A stretch of 32,091 bases of DNA, taken from the NCBI GenBank assembly GCA_011048585.1, contig DSDS01000137.1, positions 1-32,091 of the forward strand, given 5' to 3'. This DNA is from Desulfurivibrio alkaliphilus. GTDB taxonomy: Bacteria; Desulfobacterota; Desulfobulbia; Desulfobulbales; Desulfurivibrionaceae. Of this stretch, positions 9,262-17,591 are shown piece after piece. Position numbers and translations under genes: made by a program. How positions within the stretch are numbered: position 1 is the stretch's first letter; the number at the start of each line of letters is the position of its first letter. The notes under the pieces are model-generated. The model was given only the letters and a program-made list of their open reading frames with translations. It was not told the origin of the DNA and searched no databases.

Positions 9262-10608
9262 ATGGGCCTGAACTGCCTCTTGGTCTCCGTCAACCAGGCC
9301 GTTGTCCCCTACCCGGTGTATCCCCTGGGAGTGGCTCACCTTTGCGGGGCCCTGCGGGAAGCCGGCCACGTTCCCACCCACTTTGATCTCCTGGCCGACG
9401 GCGGCCGGGATGGACTTGAGCGGCTGCTCCGGGAAAACAGCTACGAGCTGATCGGACTCTCCATCCGTAACCTGGACACGGTGGACAGCTCCGACCCCCA
9501 CGGTTACCTGCCGGAGATTGCCGAAACCGCCCAACTGATTCGCCGCTGCTCGGCGGCGGTGATGGTGCTGGGAGGATCGGCCTTTTCCATCATGCCCGGC
9601 GAGGTCCTGGCCTACCTGCAGGCCGATTACGGAGTGGTGGGCGAAGGGGAGCTGCTCCTGCCCTGGCTGGCCGATGAGCTGGCCGCGGGCCGTCGTCCCG
9701 AGGCCCGGCTCCTGTACAGTGAACGCAAGGATGATAGCTGGCCCCAACCGATCTTCAGCCCCAGCTCCCTCAAGTACTACATCACCCACGGCGGGATGCT
9801 CAATATCCAAACCAAACGCGGTTGCCCCCACCGTTGCGCCTACTGCTCCTACCCGACCATCGAGGGCAGGACCATGCGCTACCGCGACCCGGAGGAAACC
9901 GCCGCCGAAGTTGGCCGCTTGAGTACCGAGCATGGGGCCAGGTTTATCTTCTTCACCGACTCGGTGTTCAACGACGCGGCCGGCCATTTCCGCCTGGTGG
10001 CGGAGGCGCTGATCAAAAACGGCAACACCACCCCCTGGTGCGCCTTTTTCCGGCCGCAAAATCTGGACCGGGAGGATCTGCTGCTGATGAAACGAGCCGG
10101 CCTGGCCGCCATGGAGGTTGGAACCGATGCCGCCTCCGACCGAACCCTGGCCGCTCTGGACAAGGGTTTCTCCTTCGAGCAGGTGCTGGCCACCAATCGG
10201 CTGGCCCTGGAGGCGGAGATCCCCTGCGCCCATTTCGTCATGCTGGGCGGCCCCGATGAAAATCGGCAAACCCTGAACGAAGGACTCGCCAACCTGGAGA
10301 GCCTGGGAAAGTCCCTGGTCTTCGCCTTCACCGGCATCAGGATTTTGCCGGGCACCAGCCTGGCCCAACGGGCTGTGGCCGAAGGGGTTATCGAGGCCGG
10401 CCAACCGCTGCTGGAGCCGATCTTCTACTCATCACCCCAGCTCGCGGGGATCGATCTGGAGCGGGAGCTGACCGCCTCCTTCGCCGGCCGGCTAGATCGC
10501 ATCTACCCGGTTTCAGAGGCGATCGACCAGCTTACCATGCTCCACCGCATGGGCCACGTCGGCCCCCTTTGGGATTACCTTCTCCGGCCCCGCACCAGAA
10601 GACGATGA
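9262..10608 (+). CDS. B12-binding-domain-like radical SAM protein
   Basis: N-terminal YPVYPLGVAHLCGALREAGH...VLGGSAFSIMPGEVLAYLQADYGVVGEGE, then CX3CX2C in TKRGCPHRCAYCSYP. Confidence 0.9.
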   Translation: MGLNCLLVSVNQAVVPYPVYPLGVAHLCGALREAGHVPTHFDLLADGGRDGLERLLRENSYELIGLSIRNLDTVDSSDPHGYLPEIAETAQLIRRCSAAVMVLGGSAFSIMPGEVLAYLQADYGVVGEGELLLPWLADELAAGRRPEARLLYSERKDDSWPQPIFSPSSLKYYITHGGMLNIQTKRGCPHRCAYCSYPTIEGRTMRYRDPEETAAEVGRLSTEHGARFIFFTDSVFNDAAGHFRLVAEALIKNGNTTPWCAFFRPQNLDREDLLLMKRAGLAAMEVGTDAASDRTLAALDKGFSFEQVLATNRLALEAEIPCAHFVMLGGPDENRQTLNEGLANLESLGKSLVFAFTGIRILPGTSLAQRAVAEGVIEAGQPLLEPIFYSSPQLAGIDLERELTASFAGRLDRIYPVSEAIDQLTMLHRMGHVGPLWDYLLRPRTRRR

Positions 10609-11795
10609 ATGAAAAGGAAAACCCAAAAATTATCGTCGTCATTCCGGTTTACAATCATGGAGACTCCCTGCGGAAGGTGGTGGAAGGCACCCTGGCCGCC
10701 GGCTGGCCGGTGCTGGTGGTTGACGACGGCAGCGACGACGAGCCTCTGCGGCAGCTAACCGGACTCGACTGCGCCAAGCTCCGGCTGCCGACCAACGAGG
10801 GCAAGGGAACGGCCATCCTGGCGGGGGCCAGGGAGGCGGCCCGGCTGGGCTATGAAACCATGATTACCCTGGATGCCGACGGCCAGCATGACCCGGCCGA
10901 GGCGGAGCTGCTGGTCCGGCAGGCGGAGCTCATCGACCGACCGGCCATTGTGATCGGGGCCCGGCGGATGACCCAGGAGACGGCGCCCAAGGCCAGCCTT
11001 TTCGGCCGCGCCTTCTCCAATTTCTGGGTCCGGCTGGAATCGGGCCAGGAGCTGGCGGACACCCAAAGCGGCATGCGCCTCTATCCAATCCGCGAACTGC
11101 TGGCCCTGAACCTGACCTGCAGCCGCTACGATTTTGAGGTCGAAGTGCTGGTGCAAGCAGCCTGGGCCGGGGTTGCCCTGACCTCGGTGGAGATCTCGGT
11201 CCACTACCCTCCCCCCGGGCAAAGGATCACCCATTTCCACCAGTTACGAGACAATTTCCGCCTGACCCTGCTCCATACCCGCCTGCTGCTGCGCCGTCTG
11301 GCCCCTTGGCCCCACCGCCAGGTCTGCAGCCGGCCGGCCCCGCAAGAGAAAAAACTTCGCTTCCCCCGCCCCTGGCTGGCTATGCAGATGCTGTTTCGCG
11401 AACACAGTTCCGCGCCGGGGATGGCCACGGCGGTATGGCTGGGGCTGTTCATGGGCGCGCTCCCCCTGATCGCCGTCCATACGGTGGCAATTATCTACGT
11501 GGCCCATCGCCTCCATCTGAACAAGATGGCGGCGGTGGCGGCCAGCCAGTTCTGCATGCCGCCGGTGGTGCCGGTTATCTGCATTCAAGTCGGCTACTTC
11601 ATGCGGACCGGCCAGCTGCTTCTCGATCTCTCCCGGGAAAAATGGCTGCACGAGATCCATCTCCGCCTCTGGGACTGGTTGCTCGGCTCTCTGGTGGTCG
11701 GCCCCCTGCTGGGCCTCATCGGGGCCGTTCTGGTTTACTGGGCCCAAACCCGGCTGTTCAGGCGACAAACAAAGGAAAAGGGCCCGTCCGGATGA
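10605..11795 (+). CDS. family 2 glycosyltransferase with C-terminal DUF2062-like membrane domain
   Basis: IIVVIPVYNHGDSLRKVVEG, VVDDGSDD, LDADGQHDP. C-terminal hydrophobic region MATAVWLGLFMGALPLIAVHTVAIIYVAHRLHLNKMAAVAASQ. ATG at 10605 chosen over 10569. Confidence 0.88.
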   Translation: MNEKENPKIIVVIPVYNHGDSLRKVVEGTLAAGWPVLVVDDGSDDEPLRQLTGLDCAKLRLPTNEGKGTAILAGAREAARLGYETMITLDADGQHDPAEAELLVRQAELIDRPAIVIGARRMTQETAPKASLFGRAFSNFWVRLESGQELADTQSGMRLYPIRELLALNLTCSRYDFEVEVLVQAAWAGVALTSVEISVHYPPPGQRITHFHQLRDNFRLTLLHTRLLLRRLAPWPHRQVCSRPAPQEKKLRFPRPWLAMQMLFREHSSAPGMATAVWLGLFMGALPLIAVHTVAIIYVAHRLHLNKMAAVAASQFCMPPVVPVICIQVGYFMRTGQLLLDLSREKWLHEIHLRLWDWLLGSLVVGPLLGLIGAVLVYWAQTRLFRRQTKEKGPSG

Positions 11796-12697
11796 CCCCT
11801 GCTTCCCGGCCGCTTGGGGGCCGCCTTAAAATCAGGCTCGAAGCACTGGGCCACGGAATCTTCTATCTTACCCTGCGTCTTTTTGGTCAGCTGGGGGCCT
11901 ATCTGCTGCTGCTGCCGGTGATAGCGGCATATGCCGCTACCAGCCGGAAGATCGGGCGAAAAACGGCCCCCTACCTGAGCCGCCGTTTTCCGAGCGCCGG
12001 CCGTCCGGGCCGCTGGCTGGCCATGATCCGAAACCTGACCTCCTTTGGCCAGGTGCTGGTGGATCGCGCCTGGCTGGGAATCAAAGACGGCGATCTGCGC
12101 GGCGAATTTATCGGCTATCAGCAACTGGAAGAGCTGGTGAACCGGGGGAGAGGGGTGGTGCTGCTCACCGCTCATGTGGGCAACTGGCAGACGGCTCTGG
12201 CCCGACTGGACAGTCTGCCCACCCGGGTTCATGCCCTGATGCGCTACGATCAGGAGGCGGCGGCCAAACACTACTTCGACCTCCGTGACGGCAGGCGCCC
12301 CTTTGAAATCATCGACAGCGAGGGCCCCTGGGGTGGCATGATCGAGGCCACCGCAGCCCTCCAGCGGGGCGAGGTGGTCACCATCATGGGGGACAGGCTG
12401 GTTAAGGGCTCGGCGGTGACGGTGGATCTCCTAGGGGACCCAGCCAGAATACCCGAGGCCGCCTACTTTCTGGCCGGCTCGGTAGGAGCCCCGGTGGTTG
12501 TCATGTTTGCCGCCAAAACCGGGCGCAAATCATACCAGTTACGGGTCTGGGACAGTTGGTATCCCCGTTGGGAAAACCGGGAACAACGGGCGGAGGCCTG
12601 TCGAAACTCCGGTGCCAGGTTTGCCAAAAACCTGCAGGAGTATCTGGACGAGTATCCCCATCAATGGTACAACTTTTACGATTTCTGGCAGCAGTAA
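11792..12697 (+). CDS. LpxL/HtrB-like lipid A acyltransferase family protein
   Basis: ATG at 11792 overlaps the upstream stop (ATGA). Contains VVLLTAHVGNWQTAL, IMGDRLVKGS, and C-terminal YPHQWYNFYDFW. Confidence 0.85.
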   Translation: MTPASRPLGGRLKIRLEALGHGIFYLTLRLFGQLGAYLLLLPVIAAYAATSRKIGRKTAPYLSRRFPSAGRPGRWLAMIRNLTSFGQVLVDRAWLGIKDGDLRGEFIGYQQLEELVNRGRGVVLLTAHVGNWQTALARLDSLPTRVHALMRYDQEAAAKHYFDLRDGRRPFEIIDSEGPWGGMIEATAALQRGEVVTIMGDRLVKGSAVTVDLLGDPARIPEAAYFLAGSVGAPVVVMFAAKTGRKSYQLRVWDSWYPRWENREQRAEACRNSGARFAKNLQEYLDEYPHQWYNFYDFWQQ

Positions 12698-12722
12698 CTT
12701 AAACCAACCAAATGGAAGAAGC

Positions 12723-12980
12723 ATGGAAGAGCTCAAAGAGAAACTGAAGCGGATCTTGATCGACGAGATCAAAATCCAGGGGATGACCCCAGCGGACCTC
12801 AAGGACGATATGCCCCTGTTCGGCGATGACGGTCTGGGGCTTGACTCCCTGGATGCGGTGGAACTAGTCGTCCTGGTACAAAAGCATTTCGACGTCCAGA
12901 TTGCCGACATGGAGGAGGGCAAAGAGGCCTTCGCCTCCATCGCCAGCCTGGCCAACTATATTCACCAGAAAAAGAGCTGA
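12723..12980 (+). CDS. acyl carrier protein
   Basis: Starts MEELKEKLKRILIDEIK. Phosphopantetheine site DDGLGLDSLDAVELVVLVQKHF. Confidence 0.94.
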   Translation: MEELKEKLKRILIDEIKIQGMTPADLKDDMPLFGDDGLGLDSLDAVELVVLVQKHFDVQIADMEEGKEAFASIASLANYIHQKKS

Positions 12981-12989
12981 AGGTAAGTT

Positions 12990-14228
12990 TTGGTGCCAGC
13001 AGCAGACAGGATCGCCATCAGCGCCATGGGGTGCGTCTCCGCCGCGGGTCGAAATCCGGAGGAACACCTCCGATCGTTGAACGGTCGGCCGGTGCCCTGC
13101 GGCCCGGTGCCCGCAGAGACCTTTGCCACCTCCCTGACCTTCCCGGTATTCAGCGCCCCGGACGAGCCGCTACCATCCCCGACCCCTGATTACCCGCGGC
13201 TTGGCCAGATCGCCGCCGACCTGGGTCCCACCGCCAGGCTGGCCCTGCGGGCCGCCCTTCAGGCCCTGGTCCGCAGCGGGATAGAGCCGGCGGACCTGCG
13301 GAAAAAGCGGGTGGGGATCTGCCTGGGCACCACCGTGGGTTGCGCCTTTAACGATGAGGATTACTACCGAGCCTGGCGCCAGGGGGCACATCCACCCTTG
13401 GACCCGGTGCGCCGTTACCTGCGCAACAATATCAGCGCAATCCTGCAGGAGATCCTGGGGGTGAGCGGTCCCAGCCTGGTGGTCACCAACGCCTGCGCCT
13501 CGGGTACCGATGCCCTGGGCATCGCCGGCAACTGGCTGCGGAGCGGGCGCTGTGATCTGGCCATTGCCGGCGGGGCCGACGCCCTGTCACGTATCACCTG
13601 CAACGGCTTTGCCGCCCTCCAGCTCACCGATTCCGCTCCCTGCCGCCCCTTTAATCAGAACCGCCAGGGACTGAATCTTGGTGAGGGGGCCGCCGTGCTG
13701 ATTCTCGAAAATGAGTCCTCGGCCCACCGGGCCCGGCGCCGGCCGATAGGCTGGCTGCGCGGCTACGGCTGTGCCGCCGATGCCTGGCATCCCACCGCTC
13801 CCCATCCGGAAGGGCGCGGCCTGCAGGCGGCCATTACCGCCGCCCTTAAGGACGCCATGATCCCGAATCGGAAACAGATCGCCATGATCAACGGTCATGG
13901 CACCGCCACCCCCAGCAATGACCTGGCGGAGACCTCGGCCCTGGCCGCCATCTTCACCCTTGATTATCGCCCGCCGCTGATTTCCACCAAATCCCTGACC
14001 GGTCATACCCTGGGAGCGGCCGGGGCCATCGAGGCGGTCTTTACCCTGCTGGCCCTGCAAAACGAAACAGTTTCGGGAACCCGCCGCTGCCGCCAACCGG
14101 ACCCGGCCTTTCCCTACCGGCCGCTCACCGAAAATGAGCAGGTTCCGCTGACCGGCAGGATCGGACTTTCCCAATCCCTGGCCTTTGGCGGCGGCAACAG
14201 TTGCCTGGTTTTGGAGGCGGCCCCATGA
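12990..14228 (+). CDS. beta-ketoacyl-ACP synthase
   Basis: Cys in VVTNACASGTDALGIA, His in INGHGTATPSNDLAE, Lys/His in STKSLTGHTLGAAGAIEA. TTG 12990 or GTG 12993 start. Confidence 0.93.
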   Translation: MVPAADRIAISAMGCVSAAGRNPEEHLRSLNGRPVPCGPVPAETFATSLTFPVFSAPDEPLPSPTPDYPRLGQIAADLGPTARLALRAALQALVRSGIEPADLRKKRVGICLGTTVGCAFNDEDYYRAWRQGAHPPLDPVRRYLRNNISAILQEILGVSGPSLVVTNACASGTDALGIAGNWLRSGRCDLAIAGGADALSRITCNGFAALQLTDSAPCRPFNQNRQGLNLGEGAAVLILENESSAHRARRRPIGWLRGYGCAADAWHPTAPHPEGRGLQAAITAALKDAMIPNRKQIAMINGHGTATPSNDLAETSALAAIFTLDYRPPLISTKSLTGHTLGAAGAIEAVFTLLALQNETVSGTRRCRQPDPAFPYRPLTENEQVPLTGRIGLSQSLAFGGGNSCLVLEAAP

Positions 14229-15040
14229 GCAATCCGGTGAGCAAGGATGTTTTTGTCGCCAAGGTGGCACGGGAGATCGGGGTTCCAACCATTCCCGCCG
14301 ACCTGCTCCGCGACCTGCGCCGGGCCGATCTTTTTATCCAGGTGGCCGTGCTGGCCGGAAGCGCGGCCCTGGGTTCCGGCTCAGGCGATGATCCCTGCCA
14401 GACCGGGGTCTTTCTGGGCACCACCACCGGCCCGCTGGATACCAATTTCGGCTTCCTCGATTCCCTCTTCGACAACGGTGAAAGCCAGGCCTCTCCCACC
14501 CTCTTTTCCCATTCGGTGCATAACGCCGCCGCCGGCTATCTCGCCCGCCTCCTGAATCTCAGAGGACCGGCCCAAACGGTCACCAGTCCCGGCTGGCCCT
14601 TTCTGGCGGCCCTGGCCGAGGCCAAAACCGCCTTGGAGCTGATGCCGTTTAAAAGGGCCCTGGTGCTGGCCGTGGAGGAGGAATCCCCGGTGCTGGTTGA
14701 GGCCGCGACCAGGAGCTCGGCCCCGGCGTCGGCTCCCTCCCCGCGACGGGGAGCGGTAGCCTGGTTGCTGACCACCGAGACCGAGTCAAGGTACCGCTTA
14801 CCCAGATTAAACTCTATCCTGGTGGAAGAGAACCATTGCGCCGCCGAGTTCTACCTGCGGCGCCAGGAGGAGGTTTTTCAGCCGGATTTTACCCTTGCCC
14901 CCGGAGCAGAAGCCCCGGCCGGGCTGGCTGGGGCCCTGGCTTTGACCCAGGCCGTGGAGGAAATTGGACCCGGAGACGGCCCGCTCTTCTGGACCGCCAC
15001 TGCCTTCTGCGGCCGTGCCTCGGTTCGCATTGAACGGTAA
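14225..15040 (+). CDS. truncated/degenerate beta-ketoacyl synthase-like protein (KS N-terminal-domain-like)
   Basis: ATG at 14225 overlaps the upstream KS stop. GVFLGTTTGPLDTNFGF and LNLRGPAQTVTSPGWPFLAALAEAKTAL match the KS pattern without the catalytic Cys. Confidence 0.78.
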   Translation: MSNPVSKDVFVAKVAREIGVPTIPADLLRDLRRADLFIQVAVLAGSAALGSGSGDDPCQTGVFLGTTTGPLDTNFGFLDSLFDNGESQASPTLFSHSVHNAAAGYLARLLNLRGPAQTVTSPGWPFLAALAEAKTALELMPFKRALVLAVEEESPVLVEAATRSSAPASAPSPRRGAVAWLLTTETESRYRLPRLNSILVEENHCAAEFYLRRQEEVFQPDFTLAPGAEAPAGLAGALALTQAVEEIGPGDGPLFWTATAFCGRASVRIER

Positions 15041-15078
15041 GGCTCTTGACCCCGTTTCGGGAAAGCAAACCACAACCC

Positions 15079-15086
15079 AAGGAGGT
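15079..15086 (+). promoter_or_regulatory. strong Shine-Dalgarno sequence upstream of the BamE-like secreted protein gene
   Basis: AAGGAGGT, 6 nt before the ATG at 15093. Confidence 0.7.
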
Positions 15087-15092
15087 GTCAAA

Positions 15093-15698
15093 ATGAAATT
15101 AACCAACTGGATTCTGGCCACCACCGTCGCAATTGTCGCCTGCCATCTGAGCCTGGGAGCCACCCCGGCCCTGGCCATTCAATCCCTGAGCGGGATGGTC
15201 GGCCAGACTTACTATCTGGCCTACAATCTCCATCCCGATCCGAAAAGAAATACCCTCTCGTCGGTCAACTATCAACTGGATGGGGCCATGATCCCCTGGG
15301 GCACCCAGGTGAAGGTGCAGAGGGTCGACCGCCGGGGGATGAGACTGGAGGCGGTGGAGAGTAAAAAGGTTTACCTCTATCAGTTTCATCGGAACACCGG
15401 CCAGACCCTGGCCCTGAGCGACCACATGGCCAAACTGCTGGTCAAGGATATCTCCGGCCTGAAAAAGGAGGTCAATGCCCTGCCGGCTCTCGATCAGCGG
15501 GGCATCAAAGAGGGGCGGGTCAAGCTGGGGATGACCAAGCGAGGCACCCTGATCGCCATCGGTCACCCCCCGGAATTCGCCACCCCCAACCCCGAAAGCG
15601 ACAACACCTGGAATTACTGGTACAATCGCTTCCGCACCTTCATCGTTAATTTCGACGACAAGGGCAAGGTGGAAGGGCTAACCGGCTATCCCTTTTAA
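15093..15698 (+). CDS. secreted protein, possible BamE/SmpA-like C-terminal domain
   Basis: Signal peptide MKLTNWILATTVAIVACHLSLGATPALA. C-terminal GRVKLGMTKRGTLIAIGHPPE...WNYWYNRFRTFIVNFDDKGKVEGL is SmpA-like. AAGGAGGT Shine-Dalgarno upstream. Confidence 0.7.
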   Translation: MKLTNWILATTVAIVACHLSLGATPALAIQSLSGMVGQTYYLAYNLHPDPKRNTLSSVNYQLDGAMIPWGTQVKVQRVDRRGMRLEAVESKKVYLYQFHRNTGQTLALSDHMAKLLVKDISGLKKEVNALPALDQRGIKEGRVKLGMTKRGTLIAIGHPPEFATPNPESDNTWNYWYNRFRTFIVNFDDKGKVEGLTGYPF

Positions 15699-15740
15699 TT
15701 CCCGGTTTTCTTCGACAACTATTTACTTGATGGGAACAAG

Positions 15741-16469
15741 ATGACCCAAACACCCATAGCTTTCATCTCCGGGGCCAGCCGAGGCATTGGCGCCGCCATC
15801 GCCCTCCGGCTGGCCGCCGGCGGTTACGATATCTGGCTCAACTACCACGCCTCCCATGGCCCAGCCCAGTCCCTGCGCGAACAGATCGAGGCCATGGGCC
15901 GCCGGTGTACCCTGCTTTCCTTCGACGTGGCCGATGAGGCGGCGGTGACGGCAGCACTGGACCCCCTGCTGGACCAGGCGGTGCCCTACGCCTTTATCCA
16001 TAACGCCGGGATCACCCGCGATGGCCTGCTGCCCATGATGGGCCGCGACAGCTGGGACCAGGTCCTCAACACCCACCTCACCGGCTTTTTCCTCATGGGC
16101 CGCCTGATCTCCAAGGCGATGCTCTCCAAACGGCAGGGGCGAATCATCGCCATCGCCTCGGTCTCGGGCGAGACCGGCCAGGCCGGGCAGGTCAACTATG
16201 CCGCCGCCAAGGCCGGTCTGATCGGGGCCTGCAAATCCCTGGCCCGGGAGCTGGCCCGACGCAACATCCTGGTCAATGTGGTCTCCCCGGGGCTGATCGC
16301 CACCGAAATGATCAAGGATCTGCCCCTGGATAAGATCCTGCCCCTGGTGCCCTTGAACCGGGTCGGCACCGTGGATGAGGTCTCGGGAGTGGTCGAGTTT
16401 CTGCTCGGCCCGGCCGCCGGCTACATCACCGGCCAGGTGATCGGAGTCAACGGCGGCCTCTACATGTAG
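15741..16469 (+). CDS. fabG: 3-oxoacyl-ACP reductase (SDR family, FabG-like)
   Basis: Short-chain dehydrogenase motifs SGASRGIGAAIALRLA, IHNAGITRDGLL, NYAAAKAGL, and GQVIGVNGGLYM. Confidence 0.93.
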   Translation: MTQTPIAFISGASRGIGAAIALRLAAGGYDIWLNYHASHGPAQSLREQIEAMGRRCTLLSFDVADEAAVTAALDPLLDQAVPYAFIHNAGITRDGLLPMMGRDSWDQVLNTHLTGFFLMGRLISKAMLSKRQGRIIAIASVSGETGQAGQVNYAAAKAGLIGACKSLARELARRNILVNVVSPGLIATEMIKDLPLDKILPLVPLNRVGTVDEVSGVVEFLLGPAAGYITGQVIGVNGGLYM

Positions 16470-16509
16470 CGTGACCGGCCGCCCGCCCAATCCACCCAAA
16501 AGGAACCCG

Positions 16510-16953
16510 ATGAACTCCATCCAACTGCCCCATCCGGTGACGGAATTTATGCCCCACCGACCACCGATGCTCCTGGTGGCCACCCTGCTGGAACGCGGCC
16601 GGGAGGCGGTGGTCGAGGCCACGGTGCCCGCGAAGGGCATCTGGCTTGACGAAAACTCCCGGGTGCTGCCCGAGTACTATATCGAGCTGGTCGCCCAGGC
16701 CATGGCCGCGGTCAATGGTTATGACGCCCGGCAGGCGGGGAAGGAACCCGAGGGGGGAATGCTGGTGGGGGTCGACCAATTCTCCCTGCGGGCTTTGCCC
16801 GATCCCGGCCGTACGGTTTGGATCGATGTCGCCAAAACCTTTGAGTTCGGGGCGGTCAAGATCGTCAACGGATCGGTGCGTGATGCCGGCGGCAAACTGG
16901 CCGAGGTCAAGCTTAAAATCTGGTCGGGCGACCTGCCGGGGGGGAACCCATGA
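16510..16953 (+). CDS. hotdog-fold 3-hydroxyacyl-ACP dehydratase-like protein
   Basis: FMPHRPPMLLVATLLERGREAVVEATV and EYYIELVAQAMAAVNGYDARQ match the FabZ/ApeP-like hotdog pattern. Start trimmed from 16471. Confidence 0.82.
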   Translation: MNSIQLPHPVTEFMPHRPPMLLVATLLERGREAVVEATVPAKGIWLDENSRVLPEYYIELVAQAMAAVNGYDARQAGKEPEGGMLVGVDQFSLRALPDPGRTVWIDVAKTFEFGAVKIVNGSVRDAGGKLAEVKLKIWSGDLPGGNP

Positions 16954-17591
16954 TCCTGGCCCGGCCCATAAGGGGGCTGTTCCTGCTGCTCTGTTTTTTG
17001 CTGCCGGCGGCACCCGCCACGGCCACCGGCGAAGATCCAGCCGCTCTGCTGCGGGAGCTGGAAGCCACCGCCGCCAAAGTCCGCAACCTCTCCTGCTCCT
17101 TTACCCAGGAGAAGCAACTGGCCCTTTTCGCCCGCCCGGTAATCTTCCACGGCACCCTCCATCTGGCCAGACCCGATCGTTTGCGCTGGGAATTTACCCG
17201 CCCGGTGCCTTCGGTCCTGATTTTCAAGGGGGAGAGCGGCCTGCGCTGCGCCGAGGGCCAAACCACCCGCTTCGACCTCAACAGCGATCCGATCACGCGG
17301 ATGGTGGCCCACCAGCTCTGGCTCTGGCTGGGCGGAGATTATGCCAAGCTGGCGGCCGAGTACCATCTCACCCTGGCCGCCCCCCACACCTTGCTGGTTG
17401 AACCCCAAAACCGGAAAATCGGCGAGTTTGTCGCCTCGGTCACCATCACTTTCGACCCGGCCTCCCTGCAGCCAAGGCAGGTGAAAATTGCCGAACCCGG
17501 CGGCGACACGACCACCATCTCCTTCCACGCCTACCAACTCGATGCCCCCCTTGATGAAAATCTTTTCAACCGTTGCGACAGCCGTGAGTAA
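16950..17591 (+). CDS. LolA-like outer-membrane lipoprotein carrier family protein
   Basis: Signal peptide, then VRNLSCSFTQEKQLALFARPVIFHGTLHLARPDRLRWEFTRPVPSVLIFKG, the LolA-like pattern. ATGA overlap with the preceding gene. Confidence 0.88.
   Translation: MILARPIRGLFLLLCFLLPAAPATATGEDPAALLRELEATAAKVRNLSCSFTQEKQLALFARPVIFHGTLHLARPDRLRWEFTRPVPSVLIFKGESGLRCAEGQTTRFDLNSDPITRMVAHQLWLWLGGDYAKLAAEYHLTLAAPHTLLVEPQNRKIGEFVASVTITFDPASLQPRQVKIAEPGGDTTTISFHAYQLDAPLDENLFNRCDSRE

Noticed and set aside
9124-10404. 426-aa minus-strand ORF opposite the second B12-type radical SAM gene
   Set aside because: Shadow ORF of a high-GC coding strand. Gly/Gln/His-rich with no recognisable motifs, while the + strand frame has clear radical SAM motifs.
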